From: Bacillota bacterium
Lineage (GTDB): Bacteria > Bacillota > Bacilli > Paenibacillales > Paenibacillaceae
DNA length: 29,239 nucleotides
NCBI GenBank assembly: GCA_023391635.1
Contig: JAEWAQ010000053.1
Span: 1-29,239, forward strand
Direction: 5' to 3'
In this document: one piece after another, positions 23,452-29,239 of the stretch
Position numbering within the stretch: the stretch's first letter is position 1
How the letters are laid out: each line of letters opens with the position of its first letter
The notes under the pieces: generated by a model
What the model was told of the DNA's origin: nothing
Databases searched by the model: none
Seen by the model: the letters and a program-made list of their open reading frames with translations, nothing else
Program-made: the position numbers and the translations under genes

Positions 23452-24453
23452 ATGCTTTTGATATCTGTCAGCGAGCTCGTAGAGGGAGACATGCTGAGCA
23501 AAGGGCTGTACGCACCTGACGGCCGCCTGCTTCTCAAGCAAGGAATGCGGCTTAACGGCCGCTTGATCGACGGCATCAAGCGCCTGGGGCAGCATTACGT
23601 GTTCGTCGAACCGTTGGACCATCGTTGCGGCGCAGCCGCGGGAGATTGGAAACGGAATCTGCGGGCGGCTGCGGCCGATTTGCTCGACCGCTGCATGCAA
23701 TCCGTCCGCCGCCAAGAGCCTTTTCCCGCCGGCCCGCTGTTCGATTGGGGGGATCAAATTGCCGGCGCCATTCCGGATGCGTCTTCCGTCACCATTCAAG
23801 CAGACGACTTGGTTTGCGATCAGGAAGCGATTATCGCCCACAGCCTCAATGTCAGCATCCTTTCGCTAGCCATCTCCAAGCAGCTGGGCTATCGGGAAGA
23901 TGAGCTTCGCGACGTCGTCATCGGCAGCCTGCTTCACGATATCGGGCTTGCCATACCGCTCGATGATAAGCTCGCGCTTCACCATCCGATGATCGGCTAC
24001 GATCTGCTGCGCAAAATCCCCGGCTTCCCCGCCTGTGCCCTGCAGATCGTACTGCAGCACCATGAGCGGATCGACGGCAGGGGGTTTCCCCAAGGCCTTG
24101 CCGGCGGAGAAATCCGGGAAGCTTCGCAAATTTGCGCGCTCGCCTGCGATATCGACGATTTCCTTAATCAATCTTTGACCGATCGGCTGCCGCATGAAGG
24201 AATTGAGTTCGCCATGTCGAAAATTGATACATCGTACGAATACGGAGTCGTTCGGGCATTCCTGAACGTATATGAGCCTTATCCGGTCGGAACCGTCGTC
24301 ACGCTCACCGGCCATCTGGAAGGCACGGTTGTCCGGATCCACGCAGCCAATCCGGCCCGGCCCGTCATCCGGCTGCATGCGACCGGGGATCGGTTCGACC
24401 TGATGGCGCATCCCGCATTCCGGATCGAAAGCGTGAACGCCGTACGCAACTAA
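23452..24453 (+). CDS. HD-GYP domain protein (putative cyclic-di-GMP phosphodiesterase)
   Basis: A 333-residue cytosolic protein. Residues 1-55 form the short N-terminal domain often preceding firmicute HD-GYP domains (LVEGDMLSKGLYAPDGRLLL). The HD-GYP domain spans about 120-275: His130, LLHDIG (161-165; His162, Asp163), HH at 177-178, and HHERIDGRGFP (203-213). Two signature positions differ: the K after HDIG is Leu, and GYP reads GFP, so activity may be altered. The C-terminal 55 residues form an extra beta-rich tail (VGTVVTLTGHLEGTVVRI). The start is ATG 23452 with GGAGAG about 10 bases upstream; an earlier in-frame ATG at 23398 lacks a site. It forms an operon with the following regulator. 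Confidence 0.87.
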   Translation: MLLISVSELVEGDMLSKGLYAPDGRLLLKQGMRLNGRLIDGIKRLGQHYVFVEPLDHRCGAAAGDWKRNLRAAAADLLDRCMQSVRRQEPFPAGPLFDWGDQIAGAIPDASSVTIQADDLVCDQEAIIAHSLNVSILSLAISKQLGYREDELRDVVIGSLLHDIGLAIPLDDKLALHHPMIGYDLLRKIPGFPACALQIVLQHHERIDGRGFPQGLAGGEIREASQICALACDIDDFLNQSLTDRLPHEGIEFAMSKIDTSYEYGVVRAFLNVYEPYPVGTVVTLTGHLEGTVVRIHAANPARPVIRLHATGDRFDLMAHPAFRIESVNAVRN

Positions 24454-24473
24454 GCGAGTACAGGAGGGTAGGC

Positions 24474-25154
24474 ATGCCTATCGTTGGTTCGAAGCTACGC
24501 GCGGACATTCCGTTCTTCCGGGAAATCGATCCGGCGCTCGTGGAGCGCATCGTCCCCTTGATGACGGAGAGAAAATGCCGCAAGGGCGAGATCATTTTCC
24601 TGGAAGGCGACGTAGGAGACGAGATCTTCTTCGTCGGGTCAGGCGCGGTTATCATCTATACGTTCGACAAGTCGAAAAAAATTACGCTCGCGTTCCTTCG
24701 GGAAGGCGAGTATTTCGGCGAAATGGCTTTGATGAAGCCGGGACTCGTCCGCTCAGCTACGGCAGAGACGCTCATGCAAACCCGGCTGTACGCGCTGCGC
24801 CGCACGGATTTCCAAATCCTGATCGAACAAGACCGGCGTCTCGCCTTCCATCTGATCGATTACACGATGGAGCGGCTGCGGCGGGCCAATCAGCAAATCT
24901 ACGATCTGACGTTCCTGAACGTCCGTACGCGCATTATCAAGCGGCTGTTGTTTCTGACCCAAGAATACGGCGATAACCGAATTCCCGTGAAAATTACCCA
25001 CCAACAGATGGCCGATATGGTCGGAGCCGTCCGGGAGACGGTATCGAAGGTGCTGCAAGAGCTGCAGGATGAGGGGCTCATCGAAATCCGCGACAAGCGA
25101 ATCCGGCTGACGGACTCGAAATTGCTAGAACGCAAGCTGCTGGAGGACGCGTGA
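24474..25154 (+). CDS. Crp/Fnr-family transcriptional regulator
   Basis: A 226-residue regulator. The N-terminal cyclic-nucleotide-binding beta-roll (about 12-115) keeps the phosphate-binding cassette signature FGEMAL..RSA (Phe81, Gly82, Glu83, Arg93, Ser94), so it may bind a cyclic nucleotide. A dimerisation helix covers about 115-145. A winged helix-turn-helix spans about 172-212, with recognition helix VRETVSKVLQEL. There are no N-terminal cysteine cluster residues of the Fnr type. Start ATG 24474 has AGGAGGG 5-6 bases upstream, 20 bases after the HD-GYP stop. Pairing with an HD-GYP gene suggests a cyclic-di-nucleotide-linked role; the ligand is unknown. Confidence 0.93.
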   Translation: MPIVGSKLRADIPFFREIDPALVERIVPLMTERKCRKGEIIFLEGDVGDEIFFVGSGAVIIYTFDKSKKITLAFLREGEYFGEMALMKPGLVRSATAETLMQTRLYALRRTDFQILIEQDRRLAFHLIDYTMERLRRANQQIYDLTFLNVRTRIIKRLLFLTQEYGDNRIPVKITHQQMADMVGAVRETVSKVLQELQDEGLIEIRDKRIRLTDSKLLERKLLEDA

Positions 25155-25193
25155 AGGAGCGATGGTCCGATTGTCCGCATCGCTCCTTCACGC
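25149..25193. other. 16-bp perfect inverted repeat spanning the regulator's stop codon
   Basis: A 16-bp perfect inverted repeat (25149-25164 with 25178-25193) around a 13-base loop includes the TGA of the Crp/Fnr gene. It lies in the convergent gap with the small gene at 25210. Neither strand has a T-run after it, so it may be a bidirectional pause or terminator, or an mRNA 3'-end protector. Confidence 0.7.
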
Positions 25194-25209
25194 CGGTATT
25201 GACACTGCC

Positions 25210-25341
25210 TTAGCGCTGCGCGTTCTCCGACGGATTGTTCTGCGCGGGATGCCGAACGTTTTTACGCAGCACTTCCTCCACGTATTCCTCGCCCTTGCGG
25301 CGGATTTGATTGCCTTTGTTCTTCTTGAACCGATCGGGCAT
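25210..25341 (-). CDS. Small basic/charged protein, unknown function
   Basis: A 43-residue ORF from ATG 25341 to TAA 25210, too short for routine ORF lists. It has a very good ribosome site (GGGAGGTG, 7-8 bases upstream) located in the 17-base gap after the previous gene, so it looks like the last gene of that operon. The protein is Lys/Arg-rich at the N-terminus (MPDRFKKNKGNQIRRKGEE), then amphipathic (YVEEVLRK) with a polar tail. No domain recognised. Confidence 0.65.
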   Translation of the reverse strand: MPDRFKKNKGNQIRRKGEEYVEEVLRKNVRHPAQNNPSENAQR

Positions 25342-25358
25342 GGCAGACTCACCTCCCT

Positions 25359-25700
25359 TCAATCGCGCCAATGCAAATCCAATTGGGCCCTGATATCGCC
25401 CGTTCCGAGCACTTGCCCGGCGAACGTACCGCGGTCGTCTCCGCCGCCATGGCTAGGCCCGGCGAATAACCGCGCCGTGACGTCCTGGAAAGCGGCGTGC
25501 ATGTCGTTGTCGAACCAATCCGCGGCCGTGTCGGCGTCATTCTTCAGCACGCGGACGAGCTGGTAGCCTTTGGGACCTTTGCGAAAATGGACAAGCAAAG
25601 CGGATGCGCCCGGCTCAGCCGGATGGACTTCCACTTCAGCGACCTTCTGATTGTCCAGTTCCCTCATCCCCCGAAAAGAAGCCGATGCGACATTCCACAA
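25359..25700 (-). CDS. Unrecognised 113-residue protein
   Basis: A soluble alpha/beta-looking protein with no signal or membrane segment, beginning MWNVASASFRGMRELDN from TTG 25700. AGGAG lies 9 bases before this TTG but only 3 before an in-frame TTG at 25706, so 25700 is preferred. A Gly-rich loop (GPSHGGGDDRG) is in the C-terminal third. It lies downstream of rdgB, where Bacillus has the phosphodiesterase gene ysnB; this product does not look like that family. A strong hairpin without T-run separates it from rdgB. I do not recognise the family. Confidence 0.7.
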   Translation of the reverse strand: MWNVASASFRGMRELDNQKVAEVEVHPAEPGASALLVHFRKGPKGYQLVRVLKNDADTAADWFDNDMHAAFQDVTARLFAGPSHGGGDDRGTFAGQVLGTGDIRAQLDLHWRD

Positions 25701-25776
25701 CTTCAACAGCTCCTCCCGTTTGAGATCAAGCTTAGGATTCCTCCCGGGCGGATCGGATATGCCACGGTTATGCGCA

Positions 25777-25807
25777 AGCGCCGCTCTCCGGCACGGAGAG
25801 CGGCGCT
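25777..25807. terminator. Strong hairpin after rdgB, no T-run
   Basis: AGCGCCGCTCTCC / GGAGAGCGGCGCT is a perfect 13-bp stem with a 5-base loop, 28 bases after the rdgB stop. The minus-strand tail is TGCGCATAAC, without a T-run, so termination may be partial or the element may protect the upstream mRNA. Confidence 0.6.
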
Positions 25808-25835
25808 CATCGATTGTATCTTCGGTTATCGACCG

Positions 25836-26480
25836 TTAGCCGATCTGCTGCAGCAACTCCCGCAGCGCGCGTCCGCGGTGGCTGATCGCATTCTTCTCGG
25901 CTGCCGTAAGTTCCGCCATGCTGCGGCCGAATTCCGGCAGCCAGAACAGCGGGTCGTAACCGAACCCGCCTGCTCCCCTCGGCGCCTTCAAAATACGGCC
26001 TTCCACCGCGCCTTCGGCTTCCAGCCGTTCGCCGGTTCCGGGCACATAGAGGACGAGCGCGCTGACGAACCGCGCCGCTCCGTACGTGTCCGTCTGTCCG
26101 ACTGTCGCGGGCGCATCAAGGAGGCCAGCCGGCAAGGCGGCCAACTCCCTGAGCAGCTTGGCGTTATTGTCGGCATCCGATGCCTGTTCGCCGGCATAAC
26201 GGGCGGAATAAACGCCGGGAGCGCCTCCCAGGACGTCGACGCACAGGCCGGAATCGTCCGCGAGCACGGGCAGGCCGAGGTGCTCCGCTGCCGACCGCGC
26301 CTTAAGCAGCGCGTTCTCCGCGAAGGTTGTCCCTGTCTCCTCCACGTGCGGCGAGCCCTCGACATCGTTCAAGTCGCGAACTTCCATGCCGAAGGCGGAG
26401 AAAGCTTCCCGGAACTCCGCGGTTTTGCCGCGATTGCGGGTAGCAACGATCAGGGTGTTGAAGTTTCCCGGCCCGATCAT
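25836..26480 (-). CDS. rdgB: dITP/XTP pyrophosphatase (HAM1/RdgB family)
   Basis: Cleaves non-canonical purine triphosphates (ITP, dITP, XTP) to monophosphates, keeping them out of DNA and RNA. The 214 residues contain TRNRGKTAEF (14-23), LADDSGLCVDVLGGAPGVYS (73-92) with the catalytic Asp pair, GGFGYDPLF (171-179) and ISHRGRAL (199-206). ATG 26480 overlaps the rph stop as ATGA. The reading frame stays open upstream to 27110, but that part is only the shifted frame of rph. Order rph-rdgB is the same as rph-ysnA in Bacillus. Confidence 0.95.
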   Translation of the reverse strand: MIGPGNFNTLIVATRNRGKTAEFREAFSAFGMEVRDLNDVEGSPHVEETGTTFAENALLKARSAAEHLGLPVLADDSGLCVDVLGGAPGVYSARYAGEQASDADNNAKLLRELAALPAGLLDAPATVGQTDTYGAARFVSALVLYVPGTGERLEAEGAVEGRILKAPRGAGGFGYDPLFWLPEFGRSMAELTAAEKNAISHRGRALRELLQQIG

Positions 26481-27223
26481 CGCTTCGATTCCCCGATGCG
26501 AGCGCCGGCTTCGCCGAGCGTGCTGCGCTGCCAATCGATCAAGCTGCGAATGCCCGATTCCGCCAGTCCGAGCATCCCGTCCAATTCCGCGCGCGAGAAT
26601 GGCGACTCTTCTCCCGTTCCCTGCACTTCCACAAACATGCCGCCGCCGGTCATGACGACGTTCATATCTACCTTGGCATTCGAATCTTCCTCGTAGTTCA
26701 GGTCCAGCACGACTTGCTCCCGAATGACGCCGACGCTGACGGATGCCAGAAAGTCGGTCAGCGGATAACGGGCGAAGTTCGTCGTGGCGGACAGCTTGTG
26801 AACCGCGAGCGCAAGCGCAAGGAAACCGCCGGTGATCGAAGTCGTCCGCGTGCCGCCGTCCGCTTGCAGCACGTCGCAGTCGATCGTGACGGTCCGCTCT
26901 CCGAGTGCGTCCAATTGCACGACCGAACGCAGCGCGCGTCCGATCAGTCTCTGGATTTCCATCGTGCGCCCGCCGGGCTTGCCGCGCGTCGATTCCCGCT
27001 GGTTGCGGGTGTTCGTCGCCCGCGGCAGCATCGCATACTCCGCCGTCACCCAGCCTTTGCCCTGGCCTTTCATGAACGGAGGGACCCGTTCCTCGATCGA
27101 TGCCGTGCACAACACTTTCGTGTCGCCGGCTTCGATCAGCACGGAGCCCTCCGCATATTTGCTCGGATGAAGCGTCACGCGGAATGGACGCAATTCATCC
27201 GGTTGCCGACCGTCTGTTCTCAT
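26477..27223 (-). CDS. rph: Ribonuclease PH
   Basis: Phosphorolytic 3'-5' exoribonuclease that trims tRNA 3' ends. The 248 residues begin MRTDGRQPDELRPF. VLCTASIEERVPPFMKGQ, RATNTRNQRESTRG and DGGTRTTSITGG mark the conserved core including the phosphate-site arginines. The start is ATG 27223, 9 bases after AGGAGG; an in-frame ATG at 27229 is only 3 bases away from it. It may have its own promoter (TGATAGAAT at about 27280-27288 on the minus strand) in addition to readthrough from gerM. Confidence 0.96.
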   Translation of the reverse strand: MRTDGRQPDELRPFRVTLHPSKYAEGSVLIEAGDTKVLCTASIEERVPPFMKGQGKGWVTAEYAMLPRATNTRNQRESTRGKPGGRTMEIQRLIGRALRSVVQLDALGERTVTIDCDVLQADGGTRTTSITGGFLALALAVHKLSATTNFARYPLTDFLASVSVGVIREQVVLDLNYEEDSNAKVDMNVVMTGGGMFVEVQGTGEESPFSRAELDGMLGLAESGIRSLIDWQRSTLGEAGARIGESKR

Positions 27224-27279
27224 TGTCATGATCCTCCTGCCGAAGCCCGCTGCCTCGTCTTTAGCTTGCATACTTCCTG

Positions 27280-27288
27280 ATTCTATCA
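27280..27288 (-). promoter_or_regulatory. Candidate rph-rdgB promoter
   Basis: The minus strand reads TGATAGAAT, an extended -10 with 5 of 6 in the hexamer, in the 88-base gap between gerM and rph. No good -35 is seen. Confidence 0.4.
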
Positions 27289-27311
27289 AAAGCGGGCAGG
27301 AAAATCATCCG

Positions 27312-28436
27312 TCAGCGCTTCAACATGTTTACCACGACAGGGCGGTTCACTGGCCGATCGTAGCTGCGCTGATCCGAATCCTCAAACGAATCGTCGCCGT
27401 TAATGGCCATTTTCACGCTTGGCGTGCCCGATACTTCCGTCATCGTCAGCACGATCGCCTGCATCATGGAGGACGGAACGGCATTCGCGGGAGACCAGCC
27501 TTCGTCCAGCAGGGAAACGTTGACCGATCCCGCTTGCGGCGCCAATTGGTCCACCGTAATGCCGGGCATGAGAACGGGCTGGAGCGCGGACGTCTTCGCC
27601 GGCCCTTTGATCAACTCGTTCATCGCGGCTTTCATCCGGTCGTCGGTACGTTCGATCAATCGCGTGACGGGAACGAAGTAGCCGTCTCCGTCCGGCGTGC
27701 TGGCCGAGAAATACAGCGTTACGCCCATCGACCTGGACGGCTGCACGCCCTGTGCCTGTTCGACGTTGACGCCGATGCCGCGCGTCAACACCTCTGGCGC
27801 CGGAAGCCCGGATGCCGGCAACGAACGGACCGGCTTACCGCCGGACGTCAGCGTCACCTTGTCGATGCCGGGCAGCTCCGTCATCGTCCATACGATCGCT
27901 TCGAGCAGCTGGCGTTCCTGCGAGGCAGGCAAGTCGGGCAGCGGGTCAGCGAACTCGATCGCGGCCGTGCCCGTATCCGAATCGAGCTTGACCGATACCG
28001 ACTTGACCGACTCCGGCAGCACGGCGGTGAAGCCTTCCGGCAATTGGTTTTCCCGATCCGCGCTGCGAGTCAGCCAGGCGAGCGCTGTTTCAGCGGCGGC
28101 TTGCGCGGATTCGGTCGCCTCCGGAGCTTCTTCGTCCAGACGCAGTGTCATAGGCGCCAAGTAACCCTGTTGATCCTGCAAATAAACCGTGACGGCATGC
28201 TCCGGCACTTCCTGAATCGTGGAAGGCTGAGCGATCGTCGGCCTCGCCTCCAGGCCCTCACCGCCGCTTGCGGCCAGCATCGCTTCCTCTATCGGTGCCG
28301 GAGGCGGATCGACCGCGGCGGACGCATCCGGGCCTGAGCCTCCTCCCGACGATGCGCATGCGGACAACAACGGAAGCAACAGAAGGGCCGCTGCCCACTT
28401 GCGATTGCCGAAGCGTCTGCCCCATTTACGAACCAT
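27312..28436 (-). CDS. gerM: Sporulation/germination lipoprotein GerM
   Basis: A 374-residue lipoprotein with two GerMN domains, needed in Bacillus for normal sporulation and germination. The signal (residues 14-26) ends in the lipobox LLSAC, Cys27, followed by a Gly/Ser/Ala/Pro-rich linker. The two repeats run at about 80-205 and 230-355, each containing the pattern ..LLEAIVWTMTELPGIDKV or ..MMQAIVLTMTEVSGTPSV. ATG 28436 is 8 bases after GGAGG; the earlier in-frame ATG at 28442 is only 2 bases away. gerM-rph-rdgB order matches Bacillus. Confidence 0.93.
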   Translation of the reverse strand: MVRKWGRRFGNRKWAAALLLLPLLSACASSGGGSGPDASAAVDPPPAPIEEAMLAASGGEGLEARPTIAQPSTIQEVPEHAVTVYLQDQQGYLAPMTLRLDEEAPEATESAQAAAETALAWLTRSADRENQLPEGFTAVLPESVKSVSVKLDSDTGTAAIEFADPLPDLPASQERQLLEAIVWTMTELPGIDKVTLTSGGKPVRSLPASGLPAPEVLTRGIGVNVEQAQGVQPSRSMGVTLYFSASTPDGDGYFVPVTRLIERTDDRMKAAMNELIKGPAKTSALQPVLMPGITVDQLAPQAGSVNVSLLDEGWSPANAVPSSMMQAIVLTMTEVSGTPSVKMAINGDDSFEDSDQRSYDRPVNRPVVVNMLKR

Positions 28437-28442
28437 CTTCAT

Positions 28443-28595
28443 TTCCTCCGATCGGGCCCGTTGGGCGGTATGCCCCGGCTCGCAAGCCGCTCAAGTTCCG
28501 CCTTCGCCCTTTTTGTAGTACTATGTATACGAGCTTGCCATTTAAAGTATGAATGTTTGTCCGAACGTCCAATGCGGCAGAAAGAAGGGTTGCGG
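28443..28595. other. Divergent intergenic region gerM / yutG
   Basis: 153 bases between two divergent genes. The minus strand contains CATACTTTA (28551-28543), which fits a sigma-K -10 pattern (CATAnnnTA), with AC 15 bases upstream, a possible mother-cell promoter for gerM. No convincing sigma-A promoter for the plus-strand gene was found. Confidence 0.35.
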
Positions 28596-29141
28596 ATGTC
28601 TAAACCGGGATCGTACCGGCTGAACAGCAAAGAAGTCGCGCAAGCGACGGAAGATTGGCTCGCCCAGCGCGGCGTCAGCAAGGAGCAGATCGGGCAACTG
28701 GTGATGCTGCTTCAGAAAGACTATTTTCCGGAATTGACGCTGGAAGAATGCGTCGTGAACGTGGAGGCGGTGCTATCCAAGCGGGAGGTGCAGAACGCGG
28801 TTTTGACCGGCATTCAGCTCGATCTGCTGGCGGAATCGGGCAGCTTGCTTCCGCCGCTCCAGGATATGATCAAGTACGACGAAGGCTTATACGGCTGCGA
28901 CGAGGTGCTGGCGCTCAGCATCGTGAACGTGTACGGCAGCATCGGCTTCACCAACTTCGGCTATATCGACAAGTTCAAGCCGGGCATTCTGAAGAAGCTG
29001 AACGACAAGAGCTCCGGGAACGTCCATACGTTCCTGGACGACATCGTAGGGGCGATCGCGGCAGCGGCGTCAAGCCGGATTGCCCATCGCAAGCAAGCTC
29101 AGCGGGAATCGGATCAGGCAGCGGAGGATGCGGTCGATTAA
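28596..29141 (+). CDS. YutG-like phosphatidylglycerophosphatase A family protein
   Basis: A 181-residue protein related to PgpA/YutG. The conserved stretch GLYGCDEVLALSIVNVYGSI (about 102-121), followed by GFTNFGYIDKFKPGIL, and NVHTFLDDIVGAI near the C-terminus are the family signature with the acidic metal-binding residues. PgpA dephosphorylates phosphatidylglycerophosphate, but it lacks the strong membrane helices of classical PgpA, so the substrate is uncertain. The start is ATG 28596, 6 bases after AAGGG; the frame is open back to 28461 but those residues overlap the gerM promoter region. The tail after about residue 160 is charged and variable. Confidence 0.85.
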   Translation: MSKPGSYRLNSKEVAQATEDWLAQRGVSKEQIGQLVMLLQKDYFPELTLEECVVNVEAVLSKREVQNAVLTGIQLDLLAESGSLLPPLQDMIKYDEGLYGCDEVLALSIVNVYGSIGFTNFGYIDKFKPGILKKLNDKSSGNVHTFLDDIVGAIAAAASSRIAHRKQAQRESDQAAEDAVD

Positions 29142-29150
29142 CGAATGTTT

Positions 29151-29237
29151 GCGACGCTCGAACCGGGTTTTGTCGGGTTGTGGAACAGTGCAGGCGAGGT
29201 TGCGGTGCTCCAACCGGGTTTTGCCGGGTTGCGGAAC
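29151..29237. repeat. Two-copy palindromic repeat, 51-bp period
   Basis: Two 36-base copies (29151-29186 and 29202-29237) are exactly 51 bases apart and differ at a handful of positions. The core is AACCGGGTTTTGYCGGGTTG, able to fold as AACC.GG / CC.GGTT with one mismatch. It starts 9 bases after the YutG-like stop codon. The same 51-base spacing, ACCCGG core and two-copy layout occur at 5-90. Confidence 0.72.
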
Positions 29238-29239
29238 GG

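Noticed and set aside
25836..27110. A 424-codon frame ending as RdgB
   Set aside because: Only the last 214 codons are RdgB; the upstream part is the shifted frame of rph, which is clearly coding. ATG 26480 is the real start.

Overview
The window looks like chromosomal core DNA from a GC-rich, endospore-forming member of the Bacillota, most likely Paenibacillaceae (Paenibacillus/Cohnella-like). Reasons: the Bacillus gene order tig-clpX-lonB-lonA-engB-hemA-hemX-hemC-hemD-hemB is preserved with insertions; gerM-rph-rdgB is preserved; forespore-type LonB and germination lipoprotein GerM are present; ribosome binding sites are strong AGGAGG types with frequent TTG/GTG starts; tRNAs encode their CCA; and clpP sits next to clpX.

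Layout. 1-161: a two-copy palindromic repeat, no gene. 162-6701 (minus): a haem/sirohaem operon, hemA-hemX-sirC-hemC-cobA/hemD fusion-hemB, mostly overlapping or tightly spaced, read from an extended -10 promoter near 6781. 6988-9787 (minus): speD behind a long, potentially structured leader; a Gfo/Idh/MocA-type protein lacking the usual catalytic lysine; a doubtful small basic ORF; and a conserved-looking 196-residue unknown. 9949-13085 (minus): lonA-engB. 13353-14770 (minus): an MFS exporter with its own promoter and a small upstream ORF, wedged between lonA and lonB and bounded by strong terminators. 14918-18453 (minus): lonB, a PCYCGC-motif lipoprotein and ispG. 18524-22901 (minus): clpX, clpP, tig and a YsoA-like protein. 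23002-23244 (minus): tRNA-Gly(CCC) and tRNA-Arg(UCU). 23452-25154 (plus): an HD-GYP protein plus a Crp/Fnr regulator, with a Crp-type palindrome in front. 25210-28436 (minus): gerM, rph, rdgB and two small unknown genes. 28596-29141 (plus): a YutG/PgpA-like protein, followed by a second two-copy palindromic repeat with the same 51-bp period as the one at the left end.

How the genes work together. The hem operon carries glutamyl-tRNA to uroporphyrinogen III and, through the fused methyltransferase and SirC, branches into sirohaem. ClpXP, LonA, LonB and trigger factor form a proteostasis cluster. Rph and RdgB handle RNA 3' ends and nucleotide-pool cleaning beside GerM.

Most of the window is well-known core genome. 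The best candidates for something new are regulatory: the speD leader with two mutually exclusive pairings, the uORF-hairpin leader of the MFS gene, the Crp-type operator in front of the HD-GYP/Crp pair, and the 51-bp-period and 33-bp palindromic repeat pairs. All of these come from reading the sequence by eye; no folding or database search was run.
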